From IMG/VR virus record IMGVR_UViG_3300005099_000039, positions 1 through 21,199 of that record: DNA of 21,199 bases, one strand, 5' to 3'. The notes under the pieces were generated by a model, which saw only the letters and a program-made list of their open reading frames with translations, made no database searches and was not told the origin of the DNA. Below are positions 1 to 7,598 of the stretch, one piece after another; the stretch's first letter is position 1, and the number at the start of each line of letters is the position of its first letter. A program made the translations under genes and the position numbers. This stretch comes from a virus.

Positions 1-1914
1 GATATGAACTCGCCGCAAAGGTTCTACAAGCCCTGAATATCCCACTTTCCCCTGTCTTATCTGCCCCAAATCGTGAGCTACTATAAGCTCACAATCTTTA
101 CTAACCTCACATGGTTTATCTAGCCGCACTTTCCATATTATTCTATATTTGCCCGTATCATACTCCTCACATCTAGACTCTATAATATCCTCAAGGTAAT
201 AAACCTTGTCACACAGTTTCACGGGTATTGTTCCTTTGTTGAATCCTAAAGCTATTGCCCAATAAGGACTTCTTATATCTATATTACCTTCGGCAAAAGG
301 TTCTACCTTTATCATTAGCTCACCGCCAGAATAAATATAATCCTCAACTCGAAAACCGCCTATAAAACGGTTGCTGTGAAGCACGCCAGCTCTTATAAAA
401 ATGAATACATCATCATACAGTTCCTGTAGAGAAGACGCCAACCCCGCCAATGAGTATATTCCAGCTTTGAAACCGCTCCACCAATCTCCATCATCTTCAG
501 CCCATATATATCCTTCTGAAGTATCAACTAGAGCTCGAAAAACATTTATACTACCAAGTTCTGGCTTCAAAGCTGTAACTCCCCCATTTATTCCCGACCC
601 GCTAGCATCTATATGCGCACTGCAATCATTCACTAACTTGAGCGCCGCCATTAAAATGCCACTTTCTATCCATACTTCATCATTGCCCACCTCGCAGGTT
701 ACCTTAATAGGAATATCATTGCTGGCGGAAACAGCAGGATAACTGGCAAGCCACTGCCGCTGCTCATTTATCTCATCTTTATCCTCTACTGTATAAGGCA
801 CAACAGTATCTAGCGGCATCGTGTCTAAAGGTTGATAATCCAGCAAACCGCAATAACCTTTCTCTTTGTAAAATTCAGGCAAAGAAGGCGATATTTTCAG
901 TAAATCTTCTGATATATTACAACGATGCGCCCCATATACATCCTCATACTTTACCTCTAGCAGGTCCATAAGCCACTTATAGACATCCGTCCATCCCTTG
1001 TCTGACAGAAAATAGGGGGCATCTTGGATGAGAAGGCGGCGGCGGTCATCTTTCAAAAATTCCTGCAAGCTTATGCCCAATAACAATATCTCAAGAAAAT
1101 AGAGAAAGTCTGGCGGTTTGAAATAAGCCAAAGACCGCTGCTCAGGTGCCGCCCTTACCCGCTTGGAATATTCTACTATCGCCCGCTGCTGTAAAATGTC
1201 ATGAGTAGTCAACCTGAAAAGCCGCTCATTGTTGTTGAGATGCCATCCCTGCCCTAGTTTATAAAATTCAGTTCTATCTTCAAAAGCCGCTCCATAAGTG
1301 CAGGTTACATCCTCACCCGCTTTTACTTCCTCTTTAAACCCAAAATGATAAAACCCTGTTTGATAATTGATAGTATTCGGTATGTTAGAATCCCCCGTTT
1401 CAATATCTCCTACCAAGTTGCCTTCTCCATCATCTACAATCACCATCTCCTCATCTGCCGCATTCAAAGCCGTAAACTTTATCGAACCTAAAACCAAAGG
1501 CGTCTTTGGCAATGTGCCATATATGTTCTTACCATTGCTCGTGCCCTCAATATCTATCGTGACCGTCTGCAACTGCCCATACCATATCTCATAGCGCTTG
1601 TATTCCTCTGTTTCCCCAAGCAAGGTTACCTTGCCCAGATATACATCACTGCTACGACTTAACAAAAGGTCTTTATGATGCACATCGTAGAGGGCAGCTA
1701 ATTTGTCAAGTCTATGCTTGATATACTCTATCTCATCAGCAAAAGCCTCCAGCAGCTTCTTCAACAAATTCTGCTGTCTGTCATCTTCTTCTTTGTAGAA
1801 TTGCGGCAAGAGGTAAAGTAAATGATATTTGCCAAACCAAGTATGCCCAAAAGGACTGTGCCCGAAAGGTCCTATCCCAAAATGCCCACCTCTATATAAC
1901 CATTTCCAATCCAT
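1..1914 (-). CDS. Phage tail protein, P2 gpI-like N-terminus (3' end outside window)
   Basis: The frame is open for 638 codons from the ATG at 1914 to the window edge; its stop lies outside. The ATG follows a good SD (GAGGT, 5-nt spacing). The N-terminus carries a Gly-Phe-His-rich stretch (residues 9-29, repeated PFGH), then LLPQFYKEEDD (35-45) and a helical segment to about 76 that resembles the start of P2 gpI-like tail proteins, which link the baseplate wedge to tail fibres. Residues about 131-208 hold a beta-type module (VDDGEGNL, then TINYQTG, then VTCTYG) also present in the sheath and capsid proteins here. The rest is acidic, Trp-containing and unrecognised. It directly follows the gp6-like gene, the usual gpJ-gpI order. 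It is much longer than P2 gpI, so it is probably a gpI-like head fused to extra domains. Role by family and position; the later domains are unassigned. Confidence 0.7.
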   Translation of the reverse strand, partial: MDWKWLYRGGHFGIGPFGHSPFGHTWFGKYHLLYLLPQFYKEEDDRQQNLLKKLLEAFADEIEYIKHRLDKLAALYDVHHKDLLLSRSSDVYLGKVTLLGETEEYKRYEIWYGQLQTVTIDIEGTSNGKNIYGTLPKTPLVLGSIKFTALNAADEEMVIVDDGEGNLVGDIETGDSNIPNTINYQTGFYHFGFKEEVKAGEDVTCTYGAAFEDRTEFYKLGQGWHLNNNERLFRLTTHDILQQRAIVEYSKRVRAAPEQRSLAYFKPPDFLYFLEILLLGISLQEFLKDDRRRLLIQDAPYFLSDKGWTDVYKWLMDLLEVKYEDVYGAHRCNISEDLLKISPSLPEFYKEKGYCGLLDYQPLDTMPLDTVVPYTVEDKDEINEQRQWLASYPAVSASNDIPIKVTCEVGNDEVWIESGILMAALKLVNDCSAHIDASGSGINGGVTALKPELGSINVFRALVDTSEGYIWAEDDGDWWSGFKAGIYSLAGLASSLQELYDDVFIFIRAGVLHSNRFIGGFRVEDYIYSGGELMIKVEPFAEGNIDIRSPYWAIALGFNKGTIPVKLCDKVYYLEDIIESRCEEYDTGKYRIIWKVRLDKPCEVSKDCELIVAHDLGQIRQGKVGYSGLVEPLRRVHI

Positions 1915-1933
1915 AGCTTACCTCGACTCGCCC

Positions 1934-1953
1934 TTTGCAATCATGATTGCACA
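1934..1953. repeat. Intergenic palindrome copy 1
   Basis: This is the repeat TTTGCAATCATGATTGCAAA with one mismatch (C at 1952). It overlaps the end of the gp6-like gene: the stop codon TGA (1943-1941, minus strand) lies in the central ATGA. The ATG of that ATGA opens an eight-codon frame, MIAKGESR, whose stop at 1918 is 3 nt before the next gene start at 1914. Confidence 0.85.
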
Positions 1954-4118
1954 GCCGCCACATTGGCAACTGTATGCACATTCACCACAATTTCACCTTT
2001 TACAATAACCTCTTGTTCATTTACTTCTACATCGCCGCTGTCCGCTTTTTTCCCTGAAGGATCAGTGCTGGTAACCACAATTACTCCATACAACACATTG
2101 GGAGTATTGTTTAGAACTTCATACAAATCAGAAAGGCGCAATGCCCTGCCAAAATCCATCTGCAAAAACAGGTTGTCAAGCCGCTCCAGAAAGTCTTGCT
2201 TGACTTCCGCCATATTGATCCCTATAGGCACAAACAAATCACATTGCAGATTGACCTTTACAAGCATATAGCTGCCGTCAATTACCACAATGTCTGTTGT
2301 AGCATTGCACCGCTTGTTCAAATAATCCTGCAAAGCCGATATGAGCTGCTCTGAAGGAGCTGTGTAAAATCCTTTTTCATCACGGGCAAGTATCGGCACA
2401 CTTACCGCATTTACCCTGCTATCGCTTGCCACTATGGAATTATAATATTGCTGTAGTTGCCCCAGTTTGGCAAGAGCAGTCGGGATAGAATAAGGTTCGT
2501 CGCTTTCCACAAAAGCTTGATAGCTAGGAGTAAATCCCAAAGGAATATCAGAAGATCCATACCGCAGCTCTGCTATTTTGTCTATTATCATATCAATCCT
2601 TGCCGCCGCTATAGTTGCATAGGAATAAATTGCACTTATTCGATCCTCTGCCGTTGTGATGTTGTTAGTAATGTTGTTAAGGTTAGAAGCCAGTCCAGAC
2701 AACTCATCATTCAAAACATCACAGTAAGCTTGGATATTTTCTGCCCAAGCTTGTATTTTATCAGTATCAGGATTATCTTTTTGCGCTTCTTCTACAATTT
2801 TCCCCGCCAAATCATTTATGTTATCCTTCAACTCAGCCGAATAACTACTGTGCCCTTTAGCTTGGCGAGAATTGACTTCTATTTCATACAAGAGTCCGCT
2901 GGGTCCAGAACCATCATAAAGAAAATTCGCCTCATTGTGAATATTAAGAGAACCAGAAACTAAATAATCTTTAGCCTCATCTGCTTGGGTATCCATGCTT
3001 TCAAGGGCAGTATGGTAAGACGCCCCTGATTTCATTGTCAAATCAAAGAACAGCCGCAACTGGTTGATAAAGACAGATAAGTCATTTATGAGCAAGGCGA
3101 AAGTTACATCACTATCACCAGAGCGGCTTGTGATGGCTTTTGCTGCCGCCACCGCCCCATAATTGGGATCAACAAAATTCTTTGCCAAAGTCTCTATGTC
3201 ATCCTTTGTAATTGCCACATTTCTTGCTTTGAACCAATTGGGAATGGCCGCCCGCACTGATTCTATCGGTTCAGGATCAGCCCCCATAGATGATGGTTGA
3301 GCATTATCTACACTCTGGATTTTTACCGTTTCACCATGCAGATATAAAGTGTCTATAGCTGAAGTGATAGAATGGGCTAAAACTCGCCCTGCACTGCCCG
3401 AACATTGCACATAAGATATCTCTATAGAAGCCCCAGCAGGGGGAATTTGCCCCGCCGCCCCATTCCCAAACCTTACATACACATCATCTCGCCCATACCA
3501 TACCTCATATTGCTTGTTTACTCCATACTCAATAAAATTCACCTCTTGCCATTCTTCACCATTTACTTTGACCTTTACAGTTTTGTCAGCTACGAATTTG
3601 CCGCTTTCAACTTTGGATAATCTGAATACCTGATTTGCCGCCCCCGAACTCACATAAAATTCCTTGACCGTGAAACCCTCTCCAACTTCTACATCCATCT
3701 GCGTTGTATTGGGCAATATGTAATTTTCAGTCAAAGTCTCAAATATCAAGCCGTGAGGACCTGAAAACCTGAACCCTGCTGGTATCAGAATAGAATCTGA
3801 ATAAGACTGCTCAAGGGTAATAGTTACTACCGCCGTGCTTCGGGCTGCCCCATGTGCTCTATATCCTACCAAACGGGCAAGCCGCCGCACTGAACTATCC
3901 AATACCGCCGTATATGGGAAAAGCTCACTGGCATACCTGTCCGCATAAAATATCAAATTTTCAATAGCATGCGCTACAAGGTCGAGAATGACAACCCCCA
4001 AATCGCTTTCCCGAAAGTCGTCAAATTTGTCTTGATAATAATCCTTTACGCGCTGCTGTAATTCCGCCAAAATCGTATCAAAATCCTTGCCCCAGTAATA
4101 TACCCTGTTGTTATTCAT
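1941..4118 (-). CDS. Baseplate wedge protein, gp6/gpJ-like (baseplate J family)
   Basis: This 725-residue protein matches the gp6/gpJ wedge family that forms the baseplate ring around the hub. Family features seen: an N-terminal helix pair with FRESDLGVVILDLVAHAIE (35-53), SVRRLARLVGY (76-86), the IPAGFRF strand (112-118), YEVWYGRDDVYVRFGNG (204-220), and PNWFKARNVAITKDDIETLA (293-312). The C-terminus has the usual QLISALQDYLNKR and IGINMAEVKQDFLERLDNLF helices. An atypical helical, Asn-rich insertion spans about residues 345-565. The ATG at 4118 overlaps the end of the gp25-like gene by 8 nt and uses an SD (AAGGGA) inside it. The stop falls inside palindrome copy 1. The gp25-gp6 adjacency is conserved in contractile phages and eCIS, which supports the call. 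Confidence 0.9.
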   Translation of the reverse strand: MNNNRVYYWGKDFDTILAELQQRVKDYYQDKFDDFRESDLGVVILDLVAHAIENLIFYADRYASELFPYTAVLDSSVRRLARLVGYRAHGAARSTAVVTITLEQSYSDSILIPAGFRFSGPHGLIFETLTENYILPNTTQMDVEVGEGFTVKEFYVSSGAANQVFRLSKVESGKFVADKTVKVKVNGEEWQEVNFIEYGVNKQYEVWYGRDDVYVRFGNGAAGQIPPAGASIEISYVQCSGSAGRVLAHSITSAIDTLYLHGETVKIQSVDNAQPSSMGADPEPIESVRAAIPNWFKARNVAITKDDIETLAKNFVDPNYGAVAAAKAITSRSGDSDVTFALLINDLSVFINQLRLFFDLTMKSGASYHTALESMDTQADEAKDYLVSGSLNIHNEANFLYDGSGPSGLLYEIEVNSRQAKGHSSYSAELKDNINDLAGKIVEEAQKDNPDTDKIQAWAENIQAYCDVLNDELSGLASNLNNITNNITTAEDRISAIYSYATIAAARIDMIIDKIAELRYGSSDIPLGFTPSYQAFVESDEPYSIPTALAKLGQLQQYYNSIVASDSRVNAVSVPILARDEKGFYTAPSEQLISALQDYLNKRCNATTDIVVIDGSYMLVKVNLQCDLFVPIGINMAEVKQDFLERLDNLFLQMDFGRALRLSDLYEVLNNTPNVLYGVIVVTSTDPSGKKADSGDVEVNEQEVIVKGEIVVNVHTVANVAAVQS

Positions 4119-4473
4119 TGCTTGTTTCCCTTTCTAAAGTTAAGCTCATTTTCTCCTCTTGCCCTCTTAAATAATACTGCAAATCAACAAAAATGGCTTT
4201 ATCTTCAATGGTGACTTCTACCTTTGTCAACTGGATACGAGGCTCAAACTTTTGCAGGGCTTGTATCACTTCTTGCCGCACTTCTGCCGCCAGCAAATTT
4301 GACTCATTTTCAAATAGCAATTTGTATAAGTTAGACCCGAAATAAGGACGCATCACTCTACTGCCCTTTGGAGTTAGCAAAATCTGCTTGATGGATGCCT
4401 TTATCAAATCACCTTCAGTGGCTGGTTGCGGCAACTGAAGATAGCTTCTATATGGAAAATCAAACCCCTTCAT
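4111..4473 (-). CDS. Baseplate wedge protein, gp25-like
   Basis: This 120-residue protein has the gp25 pattern: an N-terminal segment ending in a GDLIKASIKQILLTPKGSRV helix, then MRPYFGSNLYKLLFE, AEVRQEVIQALQKFEPRIQL, and a final strand pair (VEVTIEDKAIFVDLQYYLRG). RPYFGSNL is the family signature region. gp25 proteins are called lysozyme-like by annotation habit but are structural wedge components that contact the sheath and initiate its assembly; no lytic function is implied. The start at 4473 is chosen over a longer upstream frame because GGGAGGT lies 7 nt before the ATG and the longer version would overlap the previous gene. The gene lies between the proline-rich repeat gene and the gp6-like gene, overlapping the latter by 8 nt. 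Confidence 0.9.
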   Translation of the reverse strand: MKGFDFPYRSYLQLPQPATEGDLIKASIKQILLTPKGSRVMRPYFGSNLYKLLFENESNLLAAEVRQEVIQALQKFEPRIQLTKVEVTIEDKAIFVDLQYYLRGQEEKMSLTLERETSNE

Positions 4474-4492
4474 TATGACAACCTCCCTTTTC

Positions 4493-4852
4493 CTACAATG
4501 GACAGTCAAAATCAACCGACGGCAAAGAAGGCAATGAAGGCAAAGAAATTGAAGGGGGAAATTGCGGCATTGGTATTGATAAACTGGGCAATGAAGGTAA
4601 CTTCACAGAGGGCAGCTCCACATCAGGAATATCTATAGAGGGCAAAGATGGCAAACTGGGCAAGCTGATAGATGGCGGAAATTGCGGCATTGGAATCGAC
4701 AAACTCGGCAATGAAGGTAATTTCACATCTATACCTATATCTGGAATGTCTATTGAAGGCAGACTGGGCAAGCTGGGCAAGCTAATAGACGGTGGAAACT
4801 GCGGCATAGGAATCGATAAACCAGGCAATGACGGTATTTTACATTTACTCAT
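4493..4852 (-). CDS. Proline-rich triple-repeat protein of the baseplate cluster
   Basis: This 119-residue protein is almost entirely repeats: about 39-40 residues occur twice in full (6-44, 45-84) and once truncated (85-119). The core LSIPMPQFPPSISLPSLPSL appears with almost no change each time, followed by PSIDIPD-type linkers. Cysteines lie only near the ends (Cys4 and Cys117, in MSKC and DCPL). There is no signal peptide or membrane segment. The (S)LPSLPSLP pattern suggests an extended polyproline or beta-stranded rod. The gene lies between spike and gp25-like genes, where some contractile systems encode a PAAR tip protein, but it has no PAAR features. A structural role near the spike or hub is inferred from position only. 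The start follows GAGGGAAGGG and is preceded by palindrome copy 2, whose mini-ORF stop overlaps this ATG as ATGA. Function unknown. Confidence 0.8.
   Translation of the reverse strand: MSKCKIPSLPGLSIPMPQFPPSISLPSLPSLPSIDIPDIGIDVKLPSLPSLSIPMPQFPPSISLPSLPSLPSIDIPDVELPSVKLPSLPSLSIPMPQFPPSISLPSLPSLPSVDFDCPL
4514..4837 (-). repeat. In-frame tandem repeat, 117/120-nt period
   Basis: These DNA repeats encode the three-unit proline-rich protein. A landmark (attgcggcat on the plus strand) recurs at 4561 and 4681 and, as actgcggcat, at 4798, giving spacings of 120 and 117 nt. Differences between units are mostly at third codon positions, so the amino-acid repeat is better preserved than the DNA. That points to selection on the protein rather than a very recent duplication. 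Confidence 0.9.
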
Positions 4853-4870
4853 CGCCGCCCTTCCCTCATC

Positions 4871-4890
4871 TTTGCAATCATGATTGCAAA
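4871..4890. repeat. Intergenic palindrome copy 2
   Basis: Perfect 20-bp palindrome TTTGCAATCATGATTGCAAA between the spike gene stop (4924) and the repeat-protein start (4852). On the minus strand GAGGT lies 9 nt before the central ATG. That ATG opens the frame MIAKMREGRR (4849-4881), whose TGA overlaps the next gene's ATG as ATGA. Confidence 0.95.
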
Positions 4891-4923
4891 ACCTCTATCC
4901 TTACCCATTCCCGCCATAATATT

Positions 4924-5856
4924 CTACATAATTTTGAATTTTTGAGACAAAGCAGTTACCCAGTTTGGCGGTGTTATCGGTGGCGTTGGTGGCGATGTAG
5001 GTCCACCGCTGCCGCCTGGCGCTGTATGAATATGAGTGTTGATAGCTGTTATAAGCTGTGTCAGCAAAGCTACCAGCTTATTTCCTAATACTGCAGGTTC
5101 ACTGCCCGCTCCACCTCCACCACCTGCTCCCATTGGGGCACAGCTAGCCCCGCCCGTTGCAAAAGTTATGCTACCTGCTGCCAACACAAGATTAGGTGCC
5201 ATCAATTGCAATGTATTCCCTACCTGCAAGCTAGACCCCGCATTGCTAGCTAACACTATCCCCGAACTGCCCAATGTTATCGTATTCCCATCAGAGTTGA
5301 TGATTGTTATTTCGCCTGAATCGGCATTCAAATAAACCATCTGCCCCGTTTTTGAAGCCACAATCACTGAACCATTATCCAGCAATGAAACATGCGAATT
5401 GCCCTTGTGTTTTATAACAACCTTTTCCTTCCCTTCTCTGTCGTCAAACCTTATCTCATGCCCCGCCTTCGTCTTTACCCCTCGAACAAATTTCTTATCT
5501 TCAGCCTGTCCTTCCGACTGCCATTCTTCAGCAGTCTCTCCTTTCGCCCACCATCCCCCTATGTATAGAGGATATTCAGGTCGCCCCCCTTCAAAAATTA
5601 CCCATACAAAGTCGCCTTTGTCTGGTGGGAAAAATATTCCTGCATCTTTAGCGGCAAACGGCATTACAGGCCATGCCCAGTTCTCTGAAACTTTGTCATC
5701 CTTTCTATGCATCACAGCAGGCACTTTAACCACTACCCGCCCCAACTTCTCTGGATCATCATTGTTGACCACTTCCCCCCGATATACACCATAATACAAC
5801 CCAAAATACTCAAGTCCATAATGCAATAGCTTTTGCAAAAAATCAGCAAATATCAT
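4924..5856 (-). CDS. Baseplate spike protein, gpV/gp5-like
   Basis: This 310-residue protein is the central tail-tip spike. Residues about 22-105 form the OB-fold typical of the Phage_base_V family (YRGEVVNNDDPEKLGRVVVKV, FPPDKGDFVWVIFEGG, YPLYIGGWWA). Residues about 130-235 are beta-helix-like short repeats (GHEIRFDD, VSLLDNGSVIVAS, GEITIINSDGNTITLGSSGI) expected to form a trimeric needle. There is no T4 gp5 lysozyme domain. After a glycine-rich stretch (244-249) comes HIH (275-277) followed by GGSGGPTSPPTPP; HxH in gpV-type spikes can bind a metal ion at the tip. The C-terminus continues about 30 residues further, which is unusual for a tip. The ATG at 5856 overlaps the hub stop as ATGA and uses GGGAGG inside the hub gene. 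Strong call by sequence and hub-spike adjacency. Confidence 0.9.
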   Translation of the reverse strand: MIFADFLQKLLHYGLEYFGLYYGVYRGEVVNNDDPEKLGRVVVKVPAVMHRKDDKVSENWAWPVMPFAAKDAGIFFPPDKGDFVWVIFEGGRPEYPLYIGGWWAKGETAEEWQSEGQAEDKKFVRGVKTKAGHEIRFDDREGKEKVVIKHKGNSHVSLLDNGSVIVASKTGQMVYLNADSGEITIINSDGNTITLGSSGIVLASNAGSSLQVGNTLQLMAPNLVLAAGSITFATGGASCAPMGAGGGGGAGSEPAVLGNKLVALLTQLITAINTHIHTAPGGSGGPTSPPTPPITPPNWVTALSQKFKIM

Positions 5857-7220
5857 GCTATTCCTCCCTGAGAAGCCTCCCAGTCACCTAGATTTTTAAT
5901 CTTTTTCTTCACTTTCTCGCCTTCAGCGCCTGGCATCGATTGTCGTATTACCTGCAAAGATGTTGACCATCCATCATCAAGCTTGTGCGAAACCTCCAGA
6001 ATGTAATACATTCCATCGAGGCGCTGACAAAGCCCCTCTAGCTTGATATATTTGCCAGGCCAAAAATCGGGCAACCCTATAGTCTCAATTGTGGCTCGTG
6101 CGGCAACTTCAGCACTGTTATGCGCCTTCGTCAATAAACTTTTTGCCCCTTCCTTGTCTCGACCCATGTTTGTATATATGCTTTTGCCATATACATCAGG
6201 AGCAGCTTCTTTTTGCTGGTCTGTCCTGCCCGCCTCTTTCCTGTCAAATTGCTCAGGCACCGCAGGCTTGTCTTCTGATGTATCCTCAACCTTTTTCTTT
6301 TCCTCTAAACTAATATCGGCGCTATAAGCTGACCGCCACAACCCATACCTTACTATATTGCCCTCAAACTCTATGCTATATGCTGGATATATCTTGTTTT
6401 CTAAATCCATCTGCCCATAGAACCTCAAAGTGCCCACTAAATCAGGCTCGCAGTCTATAGCTTCAACAATAAATCCAAACACAGAAACCTCAGTTTCGCC
6501 CGATCTGTAACTCAATACTTTCCCCCCTTGTCTTAAGCGGCAATTTGCCAGCCGCAAAAGCTTGTCTAAATAAGCTCTGTCATTTTCACAACCACTCTGG
6601 TCAAAATACACCTTTCCCTTAAAATATTCTTCTGTCGCTCGGCTGTCATCAATAGCTAACTCATACTTAACTGGAATTTCTGAACTTGCATTCTTTGCCG
6701 CCTCAGCTAACATATTATTCAGCACTTCTTTGACAAGCTTTTGAATAGTCTTACCCTCTGCCAAAATACCTGAATTCATGTCCTCTAAGCTGCCCAATCC
6801 TCCTATAGCCCTAACTGTTACAGATATGCTTTCACCAAAAGATACCTCAGGCACAGGATCGGCTATTATACCTACGAAAGATATATATTTGCCCAATGAA
6901 GGATATCCCAGCTTTATCCATACCGTATCTTGAGGATGAAATAGGTTCAGCTTGTCAACATCAAATACTTGCCGAAACCCCTCCAATGTCAACTCTAGGT
7001 TAATCTCTGCTCTTATGGTCCAGCCTGCCCCGCTTTCTGCAGGGCATGTCATCTGCAAAGAAAGTCCGCTATATCCTAAAGGTCCACCGCTGTATCGAGA
7101 AGATACCGCCGCCCCGCTTCCCTTTGATGGCATATATCCTAGCATATGCAGCTTCTTTGTTTTATGTGAAACAACACCAACTATAGCTTGAGGATCAGCT
7201 AAATGTTTCAAATCTGCCAT
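5853..7220 (-). CDS. Baseplate hub protein, gpD/gp27-like (late control D family)
   Basis: This 455-residue protein fits the hub that joins the tail tube end to the spike. It has an N-terminal beta domain with WIKLGYPSLGKYISFVGIIA, the segment VRAIGGLGSLEDMNSGILAE leading into a helix (IQKLVKEVLNNML), a DRAYLDKLLRLANCRL helix, and a C-terminal beta domain (IETIGLPDFWPGKYIKLEGL, YYILEVSHKLDDGWSTSLQV) typical of gpD/gp27 relatives. A charged, probably disordered Lys/Glu/Pro-rich linker lies around residues 305-345. GAGGAG precedes the ATG at 7220. The LysM gene ends 10 nt upstream and the spike gene overlaps by 4 nt, so LysM, hub and spike form one translational unit as in P2-like phages and eCIS. 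Confidence 0.88.
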   Translation of the reverse strand: MADLKHLADPQAIVGVVSHKTKKLHMLGYMPSKGSGAAVSSRYSGGPLGYSGLSLQMTCPAESGAGWTIRAEINLELTLEGFRQVFDVDKLNLFHPQDTVWIKLGYPSLGKYISFVGIIADPVPEVSFGESISVTVRAIGGLGSLEDMNSGILAEGKTIQKLVKEVLNNMLAEAAKNASSEIPVKYELAIDDSRATEEYFKGKVYFDQSGCENDRAYLDKLLRLANCRLRQGGKVLSYRSGETEVSVFGFIVEAIDCEPDLVGTLRFYGQMDLENKIYPAYSIEFEGNIVRYGLWRSAYSADISLEEKKKVEDTSEDKPAVPEQFDRKEAGRTDQQKEAAPDVYGKSIYTNMGRDKEGAKSLLTKAHNSAEVAARATIETIGLPDFWPGKYIKLEGLCQRLDGMYYILEVSHKLDDGWSTSLQVIRQSMPGAEGEKVKKKIKNLGDWEASQGGIA

Positions 7221-7230
7221 TTGCCGCTCC

Positions 7231-7533
7231 TCAAGACATCAAGATAACCTTCTTTACATAATCAGGCGAAGGGATGATGAGTTGCCGCCCCGCATAAATC
7301 AATGCTGATGGATTATAAGCATCATTCGCCAAAGCTATTACCCACCATAAGCGAGGATCGCCGTAGAACTTATAAGCAATTCCCGACAAAGTATCCTGCC
7401 CCTTCACTGTATATATCAGGTCATCATCAGTTTTGATTTTTCTGCGTGCCGAAAACCCCGTGAAAAAGCGCCCTTCACTATCCTTTGCCTCAACCCCTAT
7501 TGCCCAAGATGTATATGTATAATGCTGCGGCAT
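7231..7533 (-). CDS. LysM-domain baseplate/tail protein (P2 gpX / gp53-like)
   Basis: This 100-residue protein has a single LysM domain at about residues 40-88: YTVKGQDTLSGIAYKFYGDP, then WWVIALANDAYNP and IYAGRQLIIPS. Small LysM proteins directly after the tape measure and before the hub occur in P2-like phages (gpX), T4 (gp53) and eCIS. There they act as baseplate components that bridge hub and wedge, not as cell-wall hydrolases. The ATG at 7533 is chosen because GAGGAG lies 7 nt upstream. The in-frame TTG at 7575 would begin inside palindrome copy 3 and lacks an SD. The mini-ORF from palindrome copy 3 stops 10 nt before this start. Confidence 0.88.
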   Translation of the reverse strand: MPQHYTYTSWAIGVEAKDSEGRFFTGFSARRKIKTDDDLIYTVKGQDTLSGIAYKFYGDPRLWWVIALANDAYNPSALIYAGRQLIIPSPDYVKKVILMS

Positions 7534-7568
7534 CTTTGTCTCCTCATTTTTGATTGCCTTGTTTCCTT

Positions 7569-7588
7569 TTTGCAATCATGATTGCAAA
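7569..7588. repeat. Intergenic palindrome copy 3
   Basis: Perfect 20-bp TTTGCAATCATGATTGCAAA between the tape-measure stop (7599) and the LysM start (7533). The central ATG opens MIAKRKQGNQK (7544-7579), which ends 10 nt before the LysM ATG. Its 3' plus-strand flank (ccacattgtcttacattgtc) resembles the flank of copy 4. Confidence 0.95.
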
Positions 7589-7598
7589 CCACATTGTC

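Noticed and set aside
2457-2963. 168-codon plus-strand open frame opposite the gp6-like gene
   Set aside because: Shadow of the wedge gene; no plausible domain, and all neighbours are on the other strand.
4111-4473. Cell-wall lysozyme from the gp25 lysozyme-like label
   Set aside because: gp25-family members are structural wedge proteins; nothing in the sequence supports lytic activity.
4871-4890. Palindromes as Rho-independent terminators
   Set aside because: The stem is only 8 bp and AT-rich, and no T-run follows on the minus strand at any copy.
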